Translations under genes and position numbers: made by a program
Shown here: piece after piece, positions 44,570 through 53,100 of the stretch
How the letters are laid out: each line of letters begins with the position of its first letter
Position numbering within the stretch: the first letter of the stretch is position 1
Assembly (NCBI RefSeq): GCF_044465595.1
Contig: NZ_JBITLV010000008.1
Span: 62,001 to 126,000, forward strand
DNA length: 64,000 nucleotides
Direction: 5' to 3'
From: Spongisporangium articulatum
Lineage (GTDB): Bacteria > Actinomycetota > Actinomycetes > Actinomycetales > Kineosporiaceae
The notes under the pieces: generated by a model
Told to the model about the DNA's origin: nothing
Seen by the model: the letters and a program-made list of their open reading frames with translations, nothing else
Database searches by the model: none

Positions 44570-44614
44570 AGGTTTCTGCATGATCGGCACGAGGTTTCTG
44601 CATGATCACCGGGG
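44570..44614 (-). repeat. Right 45-bp inverted repeat of the nuclease cassette
   Basis: AGGTTTCTGCATGATCGGCA and onward to CACCGGGG; complement of the left copy with one mismatch. It ends 9 bases before the terminator hairpin of the 44697 gene. Confidence 0.85.
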
Positions 44615-44622
44615 AAAGCGGA

Positions 44623-44653
44623 GGGGCGGGCACCGCGATGCGGTGCCCGCCCC
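44623..44653 (-). terminator. Hairpin terminator of the giant propeller gene
   Basis: A perfect 13-bp stem (GGGGCGGGCACCG / CGGTGCCCGCCCC) with a 5-base loop. It is 44 bases beyond the stop at 44697 on the minus strand and is followed on that strand by CGCTTT. Confidence 0.75.
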
Positions 44654-44696
44654 TTCGGCGGTTGGCCCTGATCTGCAGGCCTTCAGTGATTTCGGG

Positions 44697-47600
44697 TCAG
44701 AGCTTGCGGACCACCAGGTCGTCGTAGTGACCGGTGACCGGTGCGGTGGCCGAACCGGACAGGTAGGCAGCCAGACCCACGGTGCCGGCGTCCTGCAGGA
44801 CGGCCGTGCTGTCCGTGACCGTCTGCTGCCACGCGGCGGGCTCGGCCGAACCGTCCGCCCACACCTTGATGTTCAGCGTGGTCGGGTTGACCCCGACGGC
44901 CTGCGACCGGACCTTCAGCACCGTACCCGGCGTGACGGTCAGGCCGGTGACGGTCTGCGCGGTGGTCAGCGTCGTCTCGGTGCCGCTGACGATCTTCGTC
45001 AGGTAGACCTGCACCTTGCCGGCCGGGTTGATGAAGACCTTCGCCCGGTAGTCGGCGGTGGTGTCGCGGCGCAGCAGCGTCGAGTAGTAGATGCCGCTGC
45101 CCGTCGGCATCGCGTCGATCCAGACCCGGTGGGTCTCGTCGACGTCCTGCTGGGGGACACCGTCGAGGCGCGCCATCGACGTGCCGCCGGCCGGGGTGGT
45201 CACCGACGCCGCACCGTTGCCCACCGAGAAGGTGGACGTGGACCCCGTGGTGGTCCAGGCGCCGCCGGTGTCGGCGGAGCCGAAGCCGGTGGCGACCGTG
45301 CGCTCGAAGGTGTCGGCCGCGATGACGTTCGGGTCCTGCGCGGCGGTCACCGTGACGTTCTGGCTGAGGACCCCGGTGGCGCCCTTGTCGTCGGTCACCG
45401 TGAGCTTGACGGTGTAGGTGCCAGCCGCCGCGTAGGTGTGCGACGGGGCGACGCCGGTGCCGGTGGTGTTGTCACCGAAGTCCCAGGCGTACGAGGCGAC
45501 CGTGCCGTCCGCGTCGGTCGACCCGCTGCCGTCGAAGGCGACGGCCAGCGCGGTCGGCGTGGCGGTGAACGCGGCGGTCGGGGCCTGGTTGGCCGCGATC
45601 AGCGCGCCCGTGGCGGTCAGGTCGTCGAACCGCGCGCCCTGGGTCGCGCCACCGGTGCCGTTGTAGGAGTAGAGGCCGATGCCGCCGGCGACCTGGTAGC
45701 CGTCGGTGCTGTCGGTGACCTCACGGGTCCACGCGGCGGGCTCGGTGGTGCCGGCCTTCCAGACCTTCATCCGGATGGTCGTCGGGCTGGCGCCGCTGAC
45801 CTGCGTGCGGACGTTCAGCTTGTCGCCCGCCGCGTAGGTCAGGCCCGCGACGGCGGCCTGCGAGCCGATCGCCGTCTCGGCGGTACCCGCCGAGACCGTG
45901 ACGCCCGCCGAGACCGCGCCGTCGGTGCCGATCCGGACGCGGGCCCGGTAGTCACCGGCCGTCGTCGAGCGGCCCGAGATCGCCAGGTAGATGCCGGCGC
46001 CCGTGGGCATGCTGTCCGTCCAGACCGTGCCGGTCAGGTCGGTGGTCGTCGAGGAGACCGAACCCAGGCGGGCCGAGGCGCTCTTGGCGCCGGCCAGCGT
46101 GAACTTGGCGGCGCCGTCGGCGACGCTGGTCAGCGTGGTGCTGGAGACGCTCCAGGCGCCGCCGTTGTCGGCGTTGCCCAGGCCCGCGGCCACGGTGCGG
46201 CCGAAGGCGTCGGCCGCGATGACCGTCTGGGTGCCGCCCTGCGTGGTGGTCACCGACGCCGAGGACACCGAGGTGGCCCCGGAGTCGTCGGTCACCGTCA
46301 GGGTGACCGGGAAGGCCCCGGCCGCGCCGTAGGTGTGCGACGCGGTGACGCCCGTGCCCGTCGTCCCGTCGCCGAAGTTCCAGGCGTAGGAGGCGATCGT
46401 GCCGTCGTCATCCTTCGACGCGGAGGCGTCGAAGGCCACGCTCAGGCCGGTCACCGCGCTGGTGAACGACGCGGTCGGCGACTGGTTCAGCGGCGTGGTC
46501 GTCGTGGCCACGACCTGGGTGGACGCCGTGGCGCCGCCGTTGTCGGTGACCGTCACCTTGGCGGTGAAGGACCCGGTGGTGGCGTAGGCGTGCGTCGTCG
46601 TGGGGTCGGTGGTGGTGGCCGTGGAGCCGTCACCGAAGTCCCAGGCGTACGAGGCGATCGTGCCGTCGGGGTCCGCGGAACCCGCGGCGGTGAACGAGAC
46701 CGTCCGGTACTTGGCCGTGTAGGACAACGCCGCCGTCGGAGCCTTGTTGGCGGGCGTGCCCTGGCTGCCGGCGGTGTAGTGGTCGGCGACGGCGGCCGCG
46801 GTGAGCTCGGTCGAGTACACGGCCGGCTCGTCGAGCGACGCGGCGATCGACGTGTTGGTCGGCTTCGACGGCCAGTTGCTGGTGTTGAAGATCGACCCGG
46901 TGCTCAGGCTGTCACCACCGAGGCGCCAGTAGCCCGTGTAGGACTGGCTGGTGTTCATCGCCGCACTGGAGGCCACCTGCTGGCCGTCCACGTACAGCTT
47001 GGCGCCGTTGGCCGCGCTCCAGGTGGCGGCCGCGTAGTGCCAGGCGTTGTTGTTGTACGCGGCGCTGCTGTTGATCGTCGCCTTCGTCCCGCCGGAGCTC
47101 AGCACACCGAAGTACAGCTGGCCGCTGTTGTTCATGTAGATGTGCCGGTCGCTCGTGGTGCTGGAGGTGGTCCGGCTGTTGCCGAAGCCGATCAGCTTGC
47201 CGCCCTTGGTGGTGTTGGTCTTGAACCACACCTCCTCGGAGAACGTGGTCGGCGAGGTCTGCGACGAGGTCGTGGTGCCCGGCACGGTGGCCGAACCCGA
47301 CATCGTGACGGCCTTGTTGGTGTCGCCGGTGAGGGCGCCCGTGACGTTGCGGGTGGCTCCGGACAGCGTCAGCGGCTTGTTGCCCGCGGAGTCCGCGGCC
47401 GTCGTGCCGCTGGTCTCGCCGAGGCGCCAGTAGTTCGCCGGGGAGGAGGCCGACACGGCATCCGGGTAGGCGCTGGTGGCGGGGGTACCCGCGGTCACGG
47501 CGACGCTCACCGACGCGGTGGTGGCCGCGTTGCCGTAAGCATCCTTCGCGCGGACCTGGTAGGTGGCGGTCGTACCGCCCGGCGCCTTGGTGTCGGTGTA

Positions 47601-49109
47601 GCTCAGGCTGGGCAGCGTCCACCAGGTGGAGTCGCTCTTGACCTGGCCGACGACCGTCCCGTTGCGCAGGATCTCGTAGGTCAGGTTCTTGTTGTCGCGG
47701 TCCCACGTGGCGGTCCAGCTGAGCTTCACCGTGCCCGCCGAAGGCGACGTGGCCGTCGGGTTGGCCGTGAACGGGCGCGGGCCCTCCTTGTCGGGGGCGA
47801 CCTCACGCACGGCCATTCGGACCAGGCCGTACTGCTGCGTGCCGTTGACCGACGGGAACTCGCCGCCGAGGACGACGTACTTGCTGTCCGCCGCGACGCT
47901 CCAGGCGGCCTGGACCTGGCCGGTGTAGCTGCCCGCCACCAGGGTCGGCAGCCAGTGCAGGACCTTGGGGGCCGGACGGCCCGCGTAGGTGCTGCCGCTG
48001 GCGTTGGTGCCGCCCACCGTCGTGGTGAAGGCCTGGGCGCGCTGGTACGTCCAGTCCGGGGAGGTCTGCGGGTGGTCGCCGACGGAGGAGCAGTCGTGCG
48101 AGTGGCTGACGCTGTAGAGGACGTTGTTGGCGGCGGCCAGGTTGTACGTGTCGCCCTTGCAGCCGTTGACCCAGATCAGGTTGCCGTTGAGGTCGGTCGC
48201 GCCCTCGGCCTCGAGGTTGCCGTTGCCGCCGAAGTTGTAGCCGGAGGCGTAGACCTGGGTGCCGTCGGTGACCAGCGAGGTCATGGCCGCCTTGGTGCCC
48301 CAGTCGTTGAAGATGGCCTGCGCCGGCCACGAGAGCGTGGCGCCGGTGGTGGCGTCGACGGCGCCCCAGCCGAGGGCCGAGGTGCCGTTCAGCGTGCCCA
48401 GCCGGCCCCCGACGACGACCTTGTTGACGGTCGGCAGCACGAGGAGCGCGTTCACGACGGCATCGGCGGTCGGGGCCCAGGAGAGCAGGTCGCCGGTGGT
48501 GGCGTCGAAGGCGGCGAGCCGAGTCCGGGTCTGGCCGGCCGCGGTGGTGAAGCCGCCGCCCGCGTAGACGGTGTTACCGCTGACGGCCAGCGCCTTGACG
48601 GTCGAGTTCAGGGAACCCTTGAACGCGGTGACCACGGCGCCGGTGGCGGCGTCGAGGGCCACGATGCGGTTCTTGGCGACCCCACTAACGTCGGTGAACT
48701 CACCGCCGACGTAGATGGTCTTGCCGTCGGCCGAGGCGGCGATCGCCAGCCCCTGGGCGTTCAGCGTGGGCGCCCACGAGGAGATCAGCGCGCCCGTGTC
48801 GATGTTGTACGCGAGGATGTTCGAACGCGGCGTCTCGTTCGTGCCGGCCGAGGAGCCGGCTGGGCGGGCGGAGGTGAACTCGCCCGTCACGTACACCGTG
48901 CTGCCCACGATGACCTGGGCCCAGACGACGCCGTTGACCTGGACGGTCGGCAGCGCGTCAGCACTGACGGTCACCGGCTCGGTGACGATCGGCGCGGTGT
49001 CGGCCTGCGCCGAACCGGACGTGAGGACGGGCAGCACGAGGGCTGCCAGGACCGACGTGACCACGCCCGCGGAAAGGGCACGCACACTCAGTCGACGCGA
49101 CTTCGACAA
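44697..49109 (-). CDS. Giant secreted protein: beta-propeller, FN3, LamG, PKD and EPS-associated modules
   Basis: A 1470-residue exported protein. It starts with TTG at 49109, seven bases after AAGGAG. The signal peptide (VVTSVLAALVLPVLTSGSAQA, to about 35) is followed by a beta-propeller of GGEFT-type blades (YVGGEFTDVSG, YAGGGFTTAAG, VVGGRLGTLNG; about 50-430), a fibronectin-like domain (about 435-540), a LamG domain (about 547-770), PKD domains near 788, 876 and 1175 (DGTIASYAWDFGDG and similar) and two copies of a module (about 961-1165 and 1261-1470) that opens AADAFGRTV or AADTFERTV. No enzyme residues are obvious. PKD, LamG and FN3 domains bind carbohydrate or protein, so matrix attachment is likely. 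Paralogues at 50125 and 57745. Confidence 0.85.
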   Translation of the reverse strand: MSKSRRLSVRALSAGVVTSVLAALVLPVLTSGSAQADTAPIVTEPVTVSADALPTVQVNGVVWAQVIVGSTVYVTGEFTSARPAGSSAGTNETPRSNILAYNIDTGALISSWAPTLNAQGLAIAASADGKTIYVGGEFTDVSGVAKNRIVALDAATGAVVTAFKGSLNSTVKALAVSGNTVYAGGGFTTAAGQTRTRLAAFDATTGDLLSWAPTADAVVNALLVLPTVNKVVVGGRLGTLNGTSALGWGAVDATTGATLSWPAQAIFNDWGTKAAMTSLVTDGTQVYASGYNFGGNGNLEAEGATDLNGNLIWVNGCKGDTYNLAAANNVLYSVSHSHDCSSVGDHPQTSPDWTYQRAQAFTTTVGGTNASGSTYAGRPAPKVLHWLPTLVAGSYTGQVQAAWSVAADSKYVVLGGEFPSVNGTQQYGLVRMAVREVAPDKEGPRPFTANPTATSPSAGTVKLSWTATWDRDNKNLTYEILRNGTVVGQVKSDSTWWTLPSLSYTDTKAPGGTTATYQVRAKDAYGNAATTASVSVAVTAGTPATSAYPDAVSASSPANYWRLGETSGTTAADSAGNKPLTLSGATRNVTGALTGDTNKAVTMSGSATVPGTTTSSQTSPTTFSEEVWFKTNTTKGGKLIGFGNSRTTSSTTSDRHIYMNNSGQLYFGVLSSGGTKATINSSAAYNNNAWHYAAATWSAANGAKLYVDGQQVASSAAMNTSQSYTGYWRLGGDSLSTGSIFNTSNWPSKPTNTSIAASLDEPAVYSTELTAAAVADHYTAGSQGTPANKAPTAALSYTAKYRTVSFTAAGSADPDGTIASYAWDFGDGSTATTTDPTTTHAYATTGSFTAKVTVTDNGGATASTQVVATTTTPLNQSPTASFTSAVTGLSVAFDASASKDDDGTIASYAWNFGDGTTGTGVTASHTYGAAGAFPVTLTVTDDSGATSVSSASVTTTQGGTQTVIAADAFGRTVAAGLGNADNGGAWSVSSTTLTSVADGAAKFTLAGAKSASARLGSVSSTTTDLTGTVWTDSMPTGAGIYLAISGRSTTAGDYRARVRIGTDGAVSAGVTVSAGTAETAIGSQAAVAGLTYAAGDKLNVRTQVSGASPTTIRMKVWKAGTTEPAAWTREVTDSTDGYQVAGGIGLYSYNGTGGATQGARFDDLTATGALIAANQAPTAAFTATPTALAVAFDGSGSTDADGTVASYAWDFGDNTTGTGVAPSHTYAAAGTYTVKLTVTDDKGATGVLSQNVTVTAAQDPNVIAADTFERTVATGFGSADTGGAWTTTGSTSTFSVGNGAASVTTPAGGTSMARLDGVPQQDVDETHRVWIDAMPTGSGIYYSTLLRRDTTADYRAKVFINPAGKVQVYLTKIVSGTETTLTTAQTVTGLTVTPGTVLKVRSQAVGVNPTTLNIKVWADGSAEPAAWQQTVTDSTAVLQDAGTVGLAAYLSGSATAPVTGHYDDLVVRKL

Positions 49110-49433
49110 CCAACCGCTCCTTGGTCATGCGCCGCGACACCACCGTCACGTACGCGTTCACCCGTTCGATTCCCCCGTTGACCGAGCTTAGGGTTCACGT
49201 AACGCTATGTCTCTCTTCCGAGCCGAAGTTACGCCATCTGATAACTCAGGGTCATCACAGCTCGTGTCCCCGTCATGACTCACTCTTAAGGAGTAGAGCC
49301 AGGTGCGGACCAGCAACACGTCGGCGAACGCATCATCGTGCATGGCGGGCATTTCGTTTCAGCAAAATGAACACGAGTCCGCAACGAATTCTGGGGGCAA
49401 GCGCTCCCCGGTGCCCGCCCGTGACCGGGAGGG
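49110..49433. other. Intergenic region upstream of the 44697 gene
   Basis: A 324-base gap with the AAGGAG ribosome site for the TTG at 49109 and a loose CGTAAC-N24-GTTACG inverted repeat (49198-49233). It is less GC-rich than the genes and probably holds the promoter. No RNA gene or clear TACACAGAG box is seen. Confidence 0.4.
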
Positions 49434-50066
49434 TCAGGAGCGTACGAAGGTGATGACGTACGGTGACGTGCCGGACGAGACCTCGACCCGCAGGCTCGAC
49501 AGCTGCGCGCTCGGCACCTTGAAGAGGTACGTGCCCGTGGCGCTCTTGCCCGCCTTCAGCGAACCCCGCAGCTGCTTGGCCACCTGACTGTCGTTCGGCG
49601 GCGCCGGCGTCTTCTTCGCACCGTAGGAGGCGTTGACCACCAGTTGCCCCAGGTCGATCGGCTTGGCCGAGGCGTTGCCGACCTGGAGCTTCACGGCCGC
49701 GCCGGCCCCGGCGATCTCGCCGATGCCCTGCGCCTTGAGCGTCACCGGCGTGATCGAGACGACCTTGACCGTGACGTCCTGCTGCAGCGTCGCACTCGAC
49801 CCGACCTTGACCTCGGGCGCCTTCTTCACCCCGGCGCCGGGCTTGCTCGTCTCGACCGGCGGCTGGCTCACCGCCGGACCGGTGCCCTGGGCGCCCGTCG
49901 GGCTCGCGTCGTCCCCGCCCCCGACCAGGAGGAAGACGACGACGGCCACCACGGCGACCACCAGCACCACGGCCACACCGGCGAGGGCGCGGCCGTAGGT
50001 GCCCAACGAGTCCAGAGCGTCCAGCACCCGGTTCGGGGCCTGACGGGTCGACCTGCGCGGAGTCAT
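49434..50066 (-). CDS. Membrane-anchored protein with extracytoplasmic immunoglobulin-like domain (DUF4352-like)
   Basis: A 210-residue protein starting MTPRRSTRQAPNRVLDALDSL. A single helix (ALAGVAVVLVVAVVAVVVFLLVGGG, about 28-52) is followed by a Pro/Gly/Ser linker and a beta-rich domain from about 95 (VTLKAQGIGEIAGAGAAVKLQVGN, then IDLGQLVVNASYGAKKTPAPPND) resembling the DUF4352/telomeric-repeat-like Ig fold found in small actinobacterial lipoproteins. It lies between the two giant propeller genes, in the same direction. Role unknown; an envelope accessory is likely. Confidence 0.7.
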   Translation of the reverse strand: MTPRRSTRQAPNRVLDALDSLGTYGRALAGVAVVLVVAVVAVVVFLLVGGGDDASPTGAQGTGPAVSQPPVETSKPGAGVKKAPEVKVGSSATLQQDVTVKVVSITPVTLKAQGIGEIAGAGAAVKLQVGNASAKPIDLGQLVVNASYGAKKTPAPPNDSQVAKQLRGSLKAGKSATGTYLFKVPSAQLSSLRVEVSSGTSPYVITFVRS

Positions 50067-50109
50067 GGTGCCCGAACCTACCCAACCCCGCGGACGGCGT
50101 CCGGGCACC
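50067..50109 (-). terminator. Weak candidate terminator hairpin after the 50125 gene
   Basis: GGTGCCCG (50067-50074) and CGGGCACC (50102-50109) form an 8-bp stem with a 27-base loop that contains a smaller CGGAC/GTCCG stem. It lies 16 bases after the stop and overlaps the start of the next gene. Confidence 0.3.
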
Positions 50110-50124
50110 GCAGCAACACGAGCA

Positions 50125-53100
50125 TCACGGTTTGGTGACCGCCAGGTCGTCGAACGAGATGGTCACCGGCGCGCTGGTGCTGCTGCCCGACAGGTAGGTG
50201 TTGAACCCCACCCCGCCCGCGGCCTGCAGCGCCGCCGTGGTGTCGGTGCCGGTCTTCTGCCACGTCGTGGGCTCGGTCTGGTCGGCCCGCCACACCCGGA
50301 ACCGCAGCGTCGTGGTGCCGGTGCCGTCGACCTGCAGCCGCATATTCAGCTGCGTGCCGGCCGCGTACGTCAGCCCGGCGACCGTGGTCTCCGAGCCGAT
50401 GGCCGTCTCTGCGCCGTTGGCGGTGCGGCTCACCTGCACCGCGACGCCACCGCTGGACAGCAGCCGGGCCCGGCCCCGGTACTCGTTCGTGCCGACCTTG
50501 CGCCCGGTCACCCAGACGTAGGCGCCGTTGCCGGACACCACCTTGTCGGAGCTGAACGTCACGAGCGTGTCGGTCGACGTCTGCGAGACACCGTTCAGGG
50601 ACGCCCCGATACCGAGACCCGCCGACGCCAGCTTCTGCTGCGCCACGCCGCCGGTCACCGCGAAGTTGCCGCTGGCCCCGCTGATCGTCCAGGCGCCGCC
50701 AGCGTCGGCCGTGCCCCACCCGTTGGCGACGGTCCGGCCGAAGGCGTCGGCGGCCAGGGCGGAGGCGACCGCCGTGACGGTCACCGCCTTGGACGTCGTG
50801 CCCGTGGCGCCCTTGTCGTCGGTGACGGTCAGGGACACGGTGTACGTGCCCGGCGCCGCGTAGGTGCGGCTCGGGTTCGCCTGCGTGGACGTCGTCCCGT
50901 CACCGAAAGCCCAGGCGTACGAGGCGATCGTCCCGTCCGGGTCGCTCGACCCCGCACTGCTGAACGAGCAGGCCAGGTTCGTGCACGTCTGGGTGAAGGC
51001 CGCCGTCGGCGACTGGTTGGCCGCCGACACCGTCACCGACTGGGTCGTCGAACCGGTCGCGCCCTTGTTGTCCGTGACGGTCAGCGTGACGGTGTAGGTG
51101 CCCGCCGCCGCGTAGGTGCGGCTCGGGTTCGCCTGCGTGGACGTCGTCCCGTCGCCGAAGTTCCAGGCGTACGAGGCGATCGTCCCGTCGGGGTCCGTCG
51201 AACCCGCGCTGCTGAACGAGCAGGCCAGGTTCGTGCAGGACGGCGTGATCGCCGCCGTCGGCGACTGGTTGGCCGGGGCCGTCACCGTGACGTTCGTGGA
51301 CGCCGTCCCCGTGGCGCCCTTGTTGTCGGTCACGGTCAGCGTGACGGTGTACGTGCCCGCCGCCGCGTAGGTGCGACTCGGGTTCGCCTGCGTGGACGTC
51401 GTCCCGTCGCCGAAGTTCCAGGCGTACGAGGCGATCGTCCCGTCCGGGTCGCTCGAACCCGCGCTGCTGAACGAGCAGGCCAGGTTCGTGCAGGACGGCG
51501 TGGCCACGGCGGTCGGCGACTGGTTGGCCGCCGACACCGTGACCGCCTGGGTCTGGGTGTCGGTGCCGCCGCGGTTGTCCGTCACGGTCAGCGCCACGTT
51601 GTACGTGCCGCCCGACGCGAACACGTGGGTCGGGGCCGCCTGCGTCGAGGTGCCGCCGTCGCCGAAGTCCCAGGCGTAGGAGGCGATCGTGCCGTCCGGG
51701 TCGGTGGACGCGGTGCCGTCGAAGGCGACCGACAGGTTGGTCGCCGTGGACGTGAAGGCCGCCGCCGGCTTCTGGTTCGGCGGCAGCGTCGTGACGACGT
51801 CGTGGGTGACCGAGGTCTTCGCGTTGTCGTTGTCGGTCACCGTGAGCTTCACGGAGTACGTGCCGGGCGCCGCGTAGGTGTGCGAGGCGGTCGCCCCGGC
51901 GTCCGTCGTCCCGTCGCCGAAGTCCCAGGCGTAGGACGCGATCGTGCCGTCGGGGTCGGAGGACCCGGTCGCGTCGAAGCTCGCGGTCAGGTTCGTCACC
52001 GAGGACGTGAACGCCGCGACCGGCGACTGGTTCGGGCCGGCCGGGGCGCCGAAGGCGTAGTGCTGGGCGACCGTCTGCGCGGACAGCACCGACGAGTACA
52101 CCGAGGCCTCGTCGAGCGAGCCGAGGAACTGGTTGCTCGACTCACCGTCCCAGGCGTTGTCCTGGCCGAGGCGCCAGTAGCCGTCGTAGGCCTGCGGGGA
52201 AGCAGCCCCACCCGAGGCCACGAGCGCGCCGTCCACGTACAGCTGCTGCCCCGCCGGGCCCTGGGTGGCGACCACCTGGTGCCACTGGCCGTCGTTGTAG
52301 CTGTTCGGCGAGTCCACGACGCTGGTGCTGCCGATCCAGATGCCGTACCGCAGCCGGCCGTTGTCGAGCATGTAGATGTGCCGGTCGTAGTTGTTGCTGA
52401 AGCCGCTCGCGGCGTTGCCGAAGCCGATCAGGCGGCCACCGGTCGTGGTGGTGGTCTTGAACCACGTCTCCAGCGAGAACACCTGCGGGTTGCTGTACTG
52501 CGTCGTGCCGACGACGTACTGGCCGTCACCGGTCAGGGTGACCGCCCTGCCGGACGGCGCCGCCGGGGCCGGGTTCTGGCCCTGCTGCAGGCCGCCCGTG
52601 TAGGTGGCACCGGTCTCGGCGGTCATCACGTCCTTCGCGGCGCTGCCCGAGGTCTCGTCGAGACGCAGGTACAGGTCGGGCTGCGCGTCCCAGACCGCCT
52701 GGCCGTAGCCGTCGGCGGGCCGGGTCGGCACCGTCAGGGTGCGACCGGAGGCGATGTAGTGGGCGCGCACCTGGTCCAGGCTGAGCACGCTCGGGTAGAT
52801 CGCGACCTCGTCGATGTCGCCCTTGAAGGCGAAGCTGCTCGGCTGCGACGGCCAGGCGTTGAGGTTGTCACCGCCGACGCGCCAGTAGCCCGAGAAGCCC
52901 TGGGCGAAGGTGACGTCGGAGCGTGAGCCGATCTTCTTGCCGTCCACGTACAACGCCATGCCCGCCGGGCTCATCGTCGCGACGACCTGGTGCCACTGGC
53001 CGTCGTTCAACCCGGCGCCGGTCTGCAGGGTGCTGACGCTGTTGTTGTAGATGCCGAACACGACCTGGCCGTTGTTGGTCAGGTAGATGTGCCGGTCGTA

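Larger units (their letters stand above)
43450..44614. mobile_element. Cassette bounded by 45-bp inverted repeats carrying a nuclease-like gene
   Basis: The left repeat (43450-43494) and the right repeat (44570-44614) are inverted copies with 44 of 45 positions identical. Each holds two direct copies of GATCATGCAGAAACCT separated by a short CG-rich spacer. They enclose 1075 bases with one gene. The repeat units equal the arm of the palindrome at 60093 (TGATCATGCAGAAAC), so the cassette looks like an intergenic palindrome with a gene in its loop. No transposase and no clear target duplication are visible. Mobility is inferred. Confidence 0.4.

Noticed and set aside
43450..44614. Classical IS element
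   Set aside because: There are terminal inverted repeats but no transposase or target duplication; the encoded protein looks like a DUF559-type nuclease. Kept only as a tentative mobile cassette.
44580..49181. Plus-strand open frame of more than 1500 codons across the giant propeller gene
   Set aside because: Gly/Arg/Val shadow translation; the minus strand encodes a signal peptide, propeller, LamG and PKD domains.
50780..51530. Possible CRISPR-like array
   Set aside because: The period is about 252-255 bp and the repeats lie in frame inside a coding region with PKD motifs; no short repeat-spacer pattern exists.
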